DNA of 23,261 nt from IMG/VR virus record IMGVR_UViG_3300021437_000085, positions 1 through 23,261 of that record. The stretch is one strand, 5' to 3'. The notes beneath the pieces are model-generated. The model searched no databases. It was not told where the DNA came from and saw nothing but the letters and a program-made list of their open reading frames with translations. Positions 7,367 to 14,405 of this stretch are shown one piece after another. Source of the DNA: a virus. The position numbers and the translations under genes were made by a program. The stretch's first letter is position 1, and each line of letters opens with the position of its first letter.

Positions 7367-7408
7367 ACCCGCCGTGCGGGTTCCGCGCGTTGAGATGTTC
7401 TCCGCGTG
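7366..7408 (+). other. Tandem hairpins upstream of scaffold gene
   Basis: Hairpin 1 is AACCCGC-CGT-GCGGGTT (7366-7382), a perfect 7-bp stem. Hairpin 2 pairs CGCGCG (7384-7389) with CGCGTG (7403-7408, one G-U) and GAGA (7392-7395) with TCTC (7399-7402) around TGT, with TT bulged. No T-run follows either, so they are not standard terminators. They lie in the 58-bp gap before the scaffold gene and could stabilise, process or attenuate the capsid transcript. Confidence 0.45.
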
Positions 7409-7424
7409 AATAAGAAAGAAACCC

Positions 7425-8054
7425 ATGTCACAAGAAAACCAGAATCCGCCCGTTGACCCAATTGTGGAACCTTTAAACCCGCCCGCCGACCCCGACCAAG
7501 GTCAAGCCGCCGAGCGAATAAAGAAAGATTTGTTCAAGTACAAGTCGGAAGCGCAACAACTTCGCGAAGAAAACGAACGCTTGAAGCTTCAAACCCACAA
7601 AGAAAAAGAAGACTGGAAGACGGTCGCCGAACACCACGAAACAAAAGCAAAAGACATTGAATCGAAGTACACGAAACTTCAAAACGCCCTTGTGGACGAA
7701 AAGAAGTTTTCCGCCCTTCGTGCCGAAGCTTCAAAAGCGGGCATAAATGCGGCTTCAATTCCTGATTTAGAATTGCTTGACTTCCCGGAATTGCATGTTG
7801 AAACTACTTCCACGGGCAAGATTCTTGTCTCGGGTGCGGACGCCGCGGTTGCAAAACTTAAAACGCTTCGCCCACACTGGTTTACGAACGTTATTCCGAG
7901 CGTAAACTCGGCCACGCCGAACCTAGGCCGCCCGAATGGTTCCCTTGTGACCCTCGCCGACGTAAACGCCGCCGAAGCACAATGGTCAAAAACAAAGTCC
8001 GAATCGGACAAAAAAATATATTTCGAAACGATTCAAAAATTTAAAGCGCAATAA
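7425..8054 (+). CDS. Capsid scaffolding protein
   Basis: The 209-aa product has the make-up of a phage scaffold. There is a Pro/Asp-rich N-terminus (residues 5-27) and a long charged coiled coil (about 28-95, with EAQQLREENERLKLQTHKEK). A folded Leu-rich middle follows, then a basic, helical C-terminus (SESDKKIYFETIQKFKAQ) suited to binding the coat protein. Scaffold proteins guide procapsid assembly and then leave. It sits immediately before the major capsid gene, the expected position. The ribosome site is weak (AAGAAAG), and hairpins lie upstream. The assignment is from composition and order, as scaffold sequences diverge quickly. Confidence 0.78.
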   Translation: MSQENQNPPVDPIVEPLNPPADPDQGQAAERIKKDLFKYKSEAQQLREENERLKLQTHKEKEDWKTVAEHHETKAKDIESKYTKLQNALVDEKKFSALRAEASKAGINAASIPDLELLDFPELHVETTSTGKILVSGADAAVAKLKTLRPHWFTNVIPSVNSATPNLGRPNGSLVTLADVNAAEAQWSKTKSESDKKIYFETIQKFKAQ

Positions 8055-8059
8055 TGCGC

Positions 8060-8077
8060 AAAGGAGTTTTCTAAATG
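8060..8077 (+). promoter_or_regulatory. Strong ribosome site of major capsid gene
   Basis: AAAGGAG (8060-8066) is followed by TTTT and an ATG 9 bases on. The leader AAAGGAGTTTT recurs almost exactly at 14388 before the tail tube gene. Most genes here use GGGG instead. Confidence 0.8.
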
Positions 8078-8917
8078 GCTAACGCTTACATGGACACCGC
8101 AAACGAAGTTTCCGTCATTGTACCTCAACAATGGTCTAGCAAGTATTATGATTCTTTACTTGTTGACCTCCCTATGGCTTCTTTGATTTCTACAGACTAC
8201 GAAGGCGAAGTTTCAAACCTTGGTGATACTGTAAAAATCGCAACCGTTCCCGAATTCGCGGACGCTTCGGAACTTCCAGAAGCCGACGCAGCGGAAGCCG
8301 ACGGCGTGACTATCACTTCACAGTCACTTGTTATCAACAAGCGCATTGTGAAAGATTTCATTGTGACAAACAAAGCGTTGTTGCAATCAATTCCGTTTGT
8401 AGAAAAATTGAAAGAACTTGCGATCTATTCAATCCAAAAGAAAATTCAGGCTTTGATCTTGTCTTTGACAGTTCCAAGCGCGTCACCCGACCACACAATT
8501 GCGGCGGCAACTCCGGGTGTTATGGTTCTTGCGGACATTTTGGCTTTGAAAGAATTGCTCGACACGCAAAATGTTCCAATGGCCGACCGCCACATGGTTT
8601 TGGGCGCTGGACCACTAAACGACATTTTCGCGATCACAAACTTTACAAGTTCTGATTTCGTGGCGTCGGGTTCACCTATCACTTCGGGCGACCTTCCCGC
8701 ACAACTTGTGGGCTTCATGCCACACTTCACAAACGCGGTCGGTTCGACTGTTTACGCGTTCCACAAATCTTATTTCACAATGGCTTCTCAACAAGGAATG
8801 GCCGTTAACGAATACGACTTGGGCGTTGAAGGCCGTCGTGCAAAGCGCGTAAATTGCGACACCCTAATCGGTATGAAGCAATTGAGCGACAAGCGCGTTG
8901 CGACTCTCACAGTATAA
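8075..8917 (+). CDS. Major capsid protein (HK97 fold)
   Basis: The 280-aa product fits HK97-fold coat proteins of the P22/N4-gp56 kind. An N-terminal arm (MANAYMDTANEVSVIVPQQW) is followed by LVDLPMASLI, EGEVSNLGDTVKIATVPE, a helical spine (IPFVEKLKELAIYSIQKKIQ) and the A-domain. Position after the scaffold, the best ribosome site in the region, and two terminators downstream all fit the most abundant virion protein. Its codon use is a little unlike neighbours, with two CAG Gln codons among eleven where others use CAA almost only. No prohead protease gene is seen nearby. Confidence 0.88.
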   Translation: MANAYMDTANEVSVIVPQQWSSKYYDSLLVDLPMASLISTDYEGEVSNLGDTVKIATVPEFADASELPEADAAEADGVTITSQSLVINKRIVKDFIVTNKALLQSIPFVEKLKELAIYSIQKKIQALILSLTVPSASPDHTIAAATPGVMVLADILALKELLDTQNVPMADRHMVLGAGPLNDIFAITNFTSSDFVASGSPITSGDLPAQLVGFMPHFTNAVGSTVYAFHKSYFTMASQQGMAVNEYDLGVEGRRAKRVNCDTLIGMKQLSDKRVATLTV

Positions 8918-8921
8918 TTTT

Positions 8922-8960
8922 AAAAGCACCGAAGGTTAGGGGTTTTCCCTTCGGTGTTTT
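8922..8960 (+). terminator. Intrinsic terminator after major capsid gene
   Basis: CACCGAAGG (8927-8935) pairs perfectly with CCTTCGGTG (8948-8956), with a 12-nt loop, AAAA in front (8922-8925) and TTTT behind (8957-8960). It should reduce transcription beyond the capsid gene and could work in both directions. Confidence 0.82.
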
Positions 8961-8961
8961 A

Positions 8962-8989
8962 GGCCCGCTTAATTGCGGGCCGACTTTTT
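8962..8989 (+). terminator. Second intrinsic terminator after capsid gene
   Basis: GGCCCGC (8962-8968) pairs with GCGGGCC (8975-8981) around a TTAATT loop, followed by GAC and TTTTT (8985-8989). It lies two bases after the first terminator and directly upstream of the small gene at 9000, whose ribosome site starts at 8990. Confidence 0.82.
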
Positions 8990-8999
8990 AGGGGTGAAA

Positions 9000-9191
9000 A
9001 TGGTCCCACAAACCACGCGGCTTCGATGGGTTTCCGCAAAGAAACCCGAGACGCTGCAAAAATATTGCGACACACTTGGGAAACGAATTGAAATCAAAGC
9101 AATCGTCAAAGACGGGGGCCTTTGGTTTTTGTGGTTCGTTCCCGACGACAAGCGCGCCGACGTAAAGTCGGGACAAATTAAAGAATCATAA
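9000..9191 (+). CDS. Hypothetical 63-aa protein
   Basis: AGGGG (8990-8994) sits 5 bases before ATG 9000, so this start is preferred to an earlier in-frame ATG at 8973 inside the terminator. The product is basic with a Trp-rich centre (GGLWFLWFVPDD) and no recognised domain. It lies between the capsid terminators and a decoration-like gene. Its end overlaps a weak AU-rich hairpin followed by T residues. It is small enough to be uncertain, but the ribosome site and lack of a competing gene support it. Confidence 0.6.
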   Translation: MVPQTTRLRWVSAKKPETLQKYCDTLGKRIEIKAIVKDGGLWFLWFVPDDKRADVKSGQIKES

Positions 9192-9207
9192 TTCTTCTTT
9201 ATTTTTT
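9181..9207 (+). terminator. Weak AU-rich terminator-like hairpin
   Basis: AAGAAT (9181-9186), loop CATA and ATTCTT (9191-9196) form a 6-bp stem followed by CTTTATTTTTT. The stem is AU-rich and overlaps the end of the small gene, so termination would be partial at best. A GGC-TTCG-GCC hairpin (9211-9220) follows before the next ribosome site. Confidence 0.35.
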
Positions 9208-9233
9208 GTGGGCTTCGGCCTCAAGGGGAATAA

Positions 9234-9629
9234 ATGCCAACGGTCGGCGATCACGGACTTGAAGTCCTCCGCAAAGCAGCGCGAGACATAGGCGCAAAGC
9301 CATTGACAGACTATGCGTTGCAAGTTTGGCTTTTAAATGGTGGAAGTGAGTCAAACGTCGCCCTCGCGCCTACGATTCAAAATATTTCTATTTCTACTAA
9401 AGACACCGAAGTCGAAATTGCAATTCCCGTAAACACAAAAAAATTCATGATTCGAGCGCGTAAAATTTCAAGACTTAAACTTGCGTTTGTGGCGGGTGAA
9501 TCCGATACTAATTTTGTGACAATTCCGCTCGGTGGAGCATGGATTGAAGCGAATCAAATCACGGCGACGTCGATATTCATTCAGTCATCAATTGACAATA
9601 ATGAAATCGAGTTCTTAACTTATATTTAA
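9234..9629 (+). CDS. Probable capsid decoration or beta-sandwich protein
   Basis: The 131-aa product is mostly beta strands: IQNISIST, VEIAIPVNTKKFMIRAR, LKLAFVAG, NFVTIPLGGAWIEA, SIFIQSSIDNNEIEFLTYI. The final stretch, with VTIPLGG and SIFIQSS, recalls small beta-sandwich proteins that coat capsids or tip spikes in many tailed phages. AAGGGG (9223-9228) lies before ATG 9234, with a UUCG hairpin just upstream. Its place right after the capsid gene favours a head decoration role, but a receptor-binding role cannot be excluded. Confidence 0.62.
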   Translation: MPTVGDHGLEVLRKAARDIGAKPLTDYALQVWLLNGGSESNVALAPTIQNISISTKDTEVEIAIPVNTKKFMIRARKISRLKLAFVAGESDTNFVTIPLGGAWIEANQITATSIFIQSSIDNNEIEFLTYI

Positions 9630-9644
9630 TAGGAGACTAAAATC

Positions 9645-10199
9645 ATGTCACACCTTCAAGAAGTATTCCCAATTTTAGAAAATGGCTCAACGGGCGCGGG
9701 CGAGGCACCTACGTCTTCCGCATCGGGTGACGCATCGGCGGGCAAAAAAGGTTTGGTCGCTTTTGGGTTTAAAGACTCCGCGGGGAATCTTGTCCTTCCA
9801 CAATTGACAAGTGAAGGAAAACTTGCGGTTGATTTCGAAGGCGCGGGAATTTCTAAGGCATCTTCGGCGGCGACGGAGGTTGCGGGCTCGGCGACGCTTG
9901 TCACGGTTGCGGAAGTCGCCCTCACGTCCGGCAAAACCTACGGCAAAATTCATGCAAACGGTTCTTGCTTTCGTGAAGCAATTTTTTATGTCTATCAACA
10001 AGACGACACCACAAACACTTTGATCGGTGCGGGCTTGACCGGCGCGGGTTGTTTCAACGCCGAAATTGACTTAGGAATGAAAGAAGTTGTCGCGGGCGCC
10101 GCGGGAACTCAAAAACTTATTTTGAAAGCAAAATGTTTGAACGCAACAAAACTTTCGGACTTTTTGGGCGACGTTTCTTGCCTAGAATTCGCGGTTTAA
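9645..10199 (+). CDS. Beta-rich virion protein, capsid-adjacent
   Basis: The 184-aa product has an N-terminal low-complexity segment (Ser/Ala/Gly, about 14-34). A motif KDSAGNLVLPQLTSEGKLAV follows (43-62), and the same kind of motif occurs in the next gene's product. Then comes a beta-rich body (ATEVAGSATLVTVAEVALTS, TQKLILKAKCLN) ending LEFAV. AGGAG (9631-9635) is a canonical ribosome site 9 bases before the ATG, pointing to high expression. I read it as a structural protein, perhaps capsid decoration or a fibre anchor. I do not recognise a named family. Confidence 0.55.
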   Translation: MSHLQEVFPILENGSTGAGEAPTSSASGDASAGKKGLVAFGFKDSAGNLVLPQLTSEGKLAVDFEGAGISKASSAATEVAGSATLVTVAEVALTSGKTYGKIHANGSCFREAIFYVYQQDDTTNTLIGAGLTGAGCFNAEIDLGMKEVVAGAAGTQKLILKAKCLNATKLSDFLGDVSCLEFAV

Positions 10200-10202
10200 T
10201 AG

Positions 10203-11399
10203 ATGTCTCACACGACGCCGGAAACTGAAATTGCCAACGTCGGCGGGGACACCGCCGACATTCGCGATGTGACGGGGAATTCCGTCAATCAAACCGATGC
10301 TTATTCTCCGAGCGCGCCCTATACGGCAATCGGACGCGCGGCCCCTACGGTTGACGGCGACGGAAATATGCTTATTCGTGGCGACGTATTGACCGACGAA
10401 GGACAATTTCGCGACGATTTTTCGGGAACATCTTTGTCGGTCGACTGGACTACGGCAACAAGTTTGACGGGCGCGATTGCGGTCGCAAACTCCCTTTTGA
10501 CTTTGTCTTCCGGGGCCACAAACGGCGCAAAAGCGGAAGTCATGCGTCCCGGCGACTACGGCCCCTTAACGTACCTCGGACTTCTTTCGATTTCTCAGCG
10601 TGTTGCAAACCAAACAATATTTTTCGGACTTCGCAACGACGCCACGGGAACAAATATTGTGGCCGAATTTCGCTTTTCAGGAACGGTCAACACGGCGGCG
10701 ACATGCGTATCAAGTTCTTTTGGGACTATCGCCGATACAGACACAACACAAATCACTTTGCCAAACGGTTTGACGACTGCTTCGTCTTTAAAATATCAAA
10801 TTGACGTTCAACCCGACCGTGTTTCCTTTTTTATTGAAGATATTCTAGTCGCAACTCACGTTCGCCACATGCCCGGGCCCTACCAACCGCTTATGGTCTA
10901 CCAAGGAATAAAGAACACGGCGGCGGCCTCGAATACTTCGGTCGCGATCGACTTTGTGTATTTTCCGAATTATAACACTTTGTCGATCACAAATCCTTTT
11001 GAATCGTCGCCGGTCAACATTATATCAAAAGAAGACTCGCATTATATTTCGGGTGTCTTAACGTCATCGGCGACAACGGCAAATCAAACGATTTTAAGTT
11101 ATACAGTTCCGGCGGGGAAAGTTGCTTATATCGTCGGTTTCATGCTTAGTTCCACGAACGTGGACGCAACCGTCGCAAAAATAGGGGTGAATTCAGTCAC
11201 GACCGAACCGGTCGCCCCGGGGACCGTTGACTCTTCTATTTTTCGGGCGTTTTTTATGGCCGGGAAGACAAATTTTAGCGACTCGTTTTTTTCCGCCCGA
11301 AGAATTGCACGCGGGGGCGATATATTGCTTTTTACGGTCACACCGGCGGCGGCGGGCTCGACGTTGTGGCGCGCGACCATTGATTTAATTTTAAGATAG
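10203..11399 (+). CDS. Large ConA-like jelly-roll fibre or adhesin
   Basis: The 398-aa product has three parts. Residues 1-70 hold Ala/Asp/Gly-rich text and the motif VDGDGNMLIRGDVLTDEGQF. Residues about 72-255 begin RDDFSGTSLSVDW and contain LLTLSSG, LGLLSISQR and VSFFIEDILVATH, the layout of a concanavalin/LamG jelly-roll domain that often binds glycans. Residues about 275-398 form a beta domain starting ILSYTVPAGKVAYIVGFML, common in phage adhesins. It starts 3 bases after the previous stop with no strong site, implying coupling. Position between capsid and connector suggests a head fibre; a tail-associated adhesin is the alternative. Confidence 0.62.
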   Translation: MSHTTPETEIANVGGDTADIRDVTGNSVNQTDAYSPSAPYTAIGRAAPTVDGDGNMLIRGDVLTDEGQFRDDFSGTSLSVDWTTATSLTGAIAVANSLLTLSSGATNGAKAEVMRPGDYGPLTYLGLLSISQRVANQTIFFGLRNDATGTNIVAEFRFSGTVNTAATCVSSSFGTIADTDTTQITLPNGLTTASSLKYQIDVQPDRVSFFIEDILVATHVRHMPGPYQPLMVYQGIKNTAAASNTSVAIDFVYFPNYNTLSITNPFESSPVNIISKEDSHYISGVLTSSATTANQTILSYTVPAGKVAYIVGFMLSSTNVDATVAKIGVNSVTTEPVAPGTVDSSIFRAFFMAGKTNFSDSFFSARRIARGGDILLFTVTPAAAGSTLWRATIDLILR

Positions 11400-11410
11400 G
11401 ATTCTAAAAC

Positions 11411-12283
11411 ATGAAAAAGGCTTTTAAAACCTATGATCACGCTCCCGCAAACCAAACGCCTCGCGGAATTCCGCTCGACTGGCCGTGGCTTGTTCAAGAC
11501 ATAGACGATCACGACGAAGCGTCTTTTGCGGACGCCGGTTTTATTGTTTTGTGGCCGGAAGAATATGACGACTATAAGTTTCAACGACAAGAATCATACG
11601 ATTTTTGGGCGGCAACTTATAACGCCGAAATTCAAGCCCAAGGTCTAAGAGTTTCCGACCTACTAGACGAAAGTTTTAAGACCCTCCACCCCTCAAAAAT
11701 TGATTTCACTATGCACTTAAAACCAAACATTGCGCTTCTAAAAAAAGTGACAATGTTAGCAAATGGCCGACCGAGCGTTGCAAAATATTATTTCGCTTCG
11801 ATTGCGCCCGATAATCTTATTTGTGAAATCGCTTTTGAATTTGATACGAATTCACTCGGTTTCATGACCGCCCGTCGTGAGAAATTAGCCTACTATAGAA
11901 ACGACGGAACCCGCGGCGATCAATACTTGATTCATGAAAGACACTATGATTTCGGAATTTCATTCGAGGCGTGCGAGTCTTTACAAGAACGCGTTCAAGC
12001 GCGCACGAATATTTTTCAAGAAATTAAAATGGTCGTGAATGGCTTTTTGATTCAATATTTTGTGGCCCAAGGAAACGGACTCGCTACCGCGTCGGGCCTC
12101 GCGCTCGCGCAAGGCAAGGCGTTGACCACAAAATACCGGTTTGACATTGACGACTTCGTTCAACTCGCAACCCCTGATTTCAAAAATAATGTTTTGGCCG
12201 ACACCGAATTTGCATGGCTTGACGCGAATATCGCGGCGGGCGTGACCGTTCGACAATATATTGCCGGGAAACTTTCATACTAA
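11411..12283 (+). CDS. Unknown 290-aa late protein
   Basis: I do not recognise this product. Residues 1-60 are rich in Trp, Asp and Glu (GIPLDWPWLVQDIDDHDEAS, FIVLWPEEYDDYKFQ). The middle is mixed helix and strand (IDFTMHLKPNIALLKKVTML, LICEIAFEFDTNSLGFMTAR). A helical section (about 190-225, including VQARTNIFQEIKMVVNGFLI) precedes an acidic, beta-like end. No signal peptide, membrane segment or catalytic motif stands out. AGGA overlaps the previous stop, and the next gene follows after AAGGGGGG. Its place between the adhesin and the papain-like gene suggests an accessory virion or assembly protein. Confidence 0.6.
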   Translation: MKKAFKTYDHAPANQTPRGIPLDWPWLVQDIDDHDEASFADAGFIVLWPEEYDDYKFQRQESYDFWAATYNAEIQAQGLRVSDLLDESFKTLHPSKIDFTMHLKPNIALLKKVTMLANGRPSVAKYYFASIAPDNLICEIAFEFDTNSLGFMTARREKLAYYRNDGTRGDQYLIHERHYDFGISFEACESLQERVQARTNIFQEIKMVVNGFLIQYFVAQGNGLATASGLALAQGKALTTKYRFDIDDFVQLATPDFKNNVLADTEFAWLDANIAAGVTVRQYIAGKLSY

Positions 12284-12293
12284 GGGGGGCTTT

Positions 12294-12965
12294 ATGCTTC
12301 AAAAGGTTGTGGAGTTTATAAGTTTCAAAATCGTTTCGCCCTTTAATTGGGCGCGTTTGAAGTTTCTTTTCACCGGGCGCGCCTATGACTTAACACCGGA
12401 AGACCGCGAACACGCGCGCGGCCTTATGAAAATTTGTCCGTGTGTTTGGGTTTCAAGACGTGAAACCCATTTGACTACATATTTTATCGGCTTCTCAGAC
12501 TTCGCCCTTATGTCGTTCGTTTGGATAAAATCAGGATTCAAAGGTCCTCGACCAAAGTTTGGGTTTTATTCGCACGCCTTTATAAACCTAGACGAAAACG
12601 AAATCGTGGAGGCCGTCGCAAAAGGCGTTCAAAAGCACCTATTCGACGACGTGTTCGATTGTGACGCTATCGCCGCCCTAAGACCGCGGGCCCTCACAAA
12701 CGCTGAATGGATAGCTTTAGGACCACAAATCCGGGAAGGTTTGTCGGAACAAATCGGAAAGAAATATGACGCGTTGTTTGATATTTCCGACGATTCGCGG
12801 GTTTCGTGCATTGAGTGCGTCCGAGTAGTCCTAAAAAAAGAAGTCCCCCTTTATGACTTGAAATTTAAAAACTTTGAAGCAATGATTTCAAACTATAAGA
12901 ACGTCACGCCGCAAATGCTTATTGATTCGGGTGACTTCGAAATTGTGTGGGAAGTGAAAAAATGA
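12294..12965 (+). CDS. Permuted papain-fold enzyme (YiiX/NlpC-P60-like)
   Basis: The 223-aa product looks like a circularly permuted NlpC/P60 (YiiX-type) papain-fold enzyme. The catalytic His would be H94 in GFYSHAFINL, followed by a Val/Glu-rich strand (EIVEAVAKGVQ). ALRPRALTNAEW (128-139) and GKKYDALFDI (155-164) match segments between His and Cys. The catalytic Cys would be C172 in VSCIECVRV, matching the C-x-E pattern. Relatives cut amide bonds in peptidoglycan or lipid substrates. The ATG at 12294 follows AAGGGGGG. The gene overlaps the connector by 4 bases. Possible roles are cell-wall entry, or less likely capsid-protein processing. Direct evidence is only the motif set. Confidence 0.66.
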   Translation: MLQKVVEFISFKIVSPFNWARLKFLFTGRAYDLTPEDREHARGLMKICPCVWVSRRETHLTTYFIGFSDFALMSFVWIKSGFKGPRPKFGFYSHAFINLDENEIVEAVAKGVQKHLFDDVFDCDAIAALRPRALTNAEWIALGPQIREGLSEQIGKKYDALFDISDDSRVSCIECVRVVLKKEVPLYDLKFKNFEAMISNYKNVTPQMLIDSGDFEIVWEVKK

Positions 12966-13960
12966 TTATTCCAATTTTAGCAACCGAAAAAGAAGTTCAA
13001 ATCGGCGACCTTATTCGGTTTGACGCTTCAAAATCCATTCAAGTAAAAGGTTCGCTCGGGTCTATTAACTCCGTTTTGATTCAACCGGGGGAAATAGCCG
13101 ACGGAATTCAAGTTTTCAACGCCTCCAATAAAAATTGGTTTCTGGACTACGCTTTCAACACCTATGCTTTTGATATAAATGAAAACACTTCGCGCATTGA
13201 TTTTGAAGTGAACGGGGTTTTGTACTCGACGAACGTCTCGAATGGCACTTATTCGCTTGAAGATTTGCTCGCCGACATGAAATATAACATTGAGGCGACC
13301 GCCCCTTCCTTAACGGTGCAATTTGTGGTAGACGAATTGAATCGTATCACAACGACACCTTCCTTGCCTTTGAAGTTTCTACCCAATGCGACTTCAAAAG
13401 GTCTTTTGCGTCACTTAGGGTTTAAGAGTGATTCTTTAATCGGAAACCCCGTCGAATATGGGTTGCGAAATGTTTGGTTGATTGTTAGTTCCGGAGCGGA
13501 GTCGGCTTCTATTTTTCAGCAATTAAAAGTTTATACTCCCGAAGGTGACGCCCTTTTCAGTGAAGACGCGGACCTCGTATCCTTTGAAACTGAAATCATG
13601 AAATGGCTTCCACAAGGCCACGGGTCTTTTATTTATTTGCACCGACGCGCACAAAAGGAAATTCTCGACTGGATTGACCGCCAAGGCTATCGCGACAAGG
13701 ACCGAAACAAAATCACGAAACGCGCGTTTGTGGACAATTCCGACGTTCGATCATGGTCGACGGCTTTAGCTTTGCGCCTATTCTTTACAGAAGCCGGAAA
13801 CGCGTCGAATGATGTGTTTAAAGAAAAAGCAAAAGTTTACGAAAAAATGGAAATCGCGGCACGAAGCCGCGCGGTTCTAAGCCTAGACCTTGACGGCGAC
13901 AATAAAGCCGACGACCTAAAAGGCCCCGCTATAAGTTCCGGGAAGTTGTACCTTCGATGA
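12962..13960 (+). CDS. Head-tail connector with N-terminal beta domain
   Basis: The 332-aa product has two parts. Residues 1-160 are beta-rich: a PKD-like start (IRFDASKS), then RIDFEVNGVLYST, NGTYSLEDLLADM, LNRITTT and LRHLGFKSDS. Residues about 175-332 are helical: IMKWLPQGHGSFIYLHRRAQ, KEILDWIDRQGYRD, SWSTALALRLFF, DVFKEKAKVYEKM, then an acidic LDLDGDNKADD that could bind calcium. The helical half resembles head-tail adaptors of the HK97 gp6 kind. The ATG overlaps the previous stop (ATGA) and the next start overlaps its stop. The same beta-domain pattern appears in the distal tail protein at 18337. Confidence 0.62.
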   Translation: MIIPILATEKEVQIGDLIRFDASKSIQVKGSLGSINSVLIQPGEIADGIQVFNASNKNWFLDYAFNTYAFDINENTSRIDFEVNGVLYSTNVSNGTYSLEDLLADMKYNIEATAPSLTVQFVVDELNRITTTPSLPLKFLPNATSKGLLRHLGFKSDSLIGNPVEYGLRNVWLIVSSGAESASIFQQLKVYTPEGDALFSEDADLVSFETEIMKWLPQGHGSFIYLHRRAQKEILDWIDRQGYRDKDRNKITKRAFVDNSDVRSWSTALALRLFFTEAGNASNDVFKEKAKVYEKMEIAARSRAVLSLDLDGDNKADDLKGPAISSGKLYLR

Positions 13961-14388
13961 GTTTTGACACCCTTCGCCCCTATTTTCAAAGCGTCATGGC
14001 AACCGTTGACCCCGATTTAAGGGAATGGGAAGACGCTTTCAACATTGAAAACATTCCGGCCACAATTCTAGACAAATCGTGGCATATTGAGTTTGGGTCA
14101 ATGGTCTACGCGGCCACAACTCACAATTCGTGCTTTCACTTTGCGTGCCCGGTTCTTTTGCAAGTCATGGTCGCGGGAAACCGAAGCCCAAAAGAAGCCA
14201 TTGACACCGGCCACAAACTCGCGGACGCTATTCTTCGGGAAGCTTGCAAAGCGACAAATCGCTTGACGCAAGTTTCGATCAAAAACGTTTTGCCCGAATC
14301 GGTGAACGTGCGAAGCTTCGACCCCACAAACGACAATATTGTGGTTCTTGAAGTTCGTTTAAATTGCGAAATAATTTTACACTTATAA
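13957..14388 (+). CDS. Probable tail terminator protein
   Basis: The 143-aa product has the alpha/beta layout of tail terminators (gpU fold). It has an N-terminal helix (LRPYFQSVMATVDPDLREW), an edge strand (HIEFGSMVY) and core strands (FACPVLLQVMVAG). A helix (PKEAIDTGHKLADAILREAC) and final strands (IVVLEVRLNCEIIL) follow. Such proteins cap the tail tube and join it to the head. It starts with ATG overlapping the connector stop by 4 bases and lies directly before the tail tube gene, the usual position. The identification is from fold pattern and order. Confidence 0.68.
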   Translation: MSFDTLRPYFQSVMATVDPDLREWEDAFNIENIPATILDKSWHIEFGSMVYAATTHNSCFHFACPVLLQVMVAGNRSPKEAIDTGHKLADAILREACKATNRLTQVSIKNVLPESVNVRSFDPTNDNIVVLEVRLNCEIILHL

Positions 14389-14405
14389 AAGGAGTTTTAA
14401 AAATG
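14388..14405 (+). promoter_or_regulatory. Strong ribosome site of tail tube gene
   Basis: AAAGGAG (14388-14394) with TTTT and ATG at 14403 repeats the capsid gene leader at 8060 nearly base for base. It supports the ATG at 14403 over the in-frame ATG at 14364, which lies inside the terminator gene. Confidence 0.8.

Noticed and set aside
12962-13960. Tail sheath gene
   Set aside because: The helical half fits a connector and the length is short for a sheath; no other sheath candidate lies before the tube gene.
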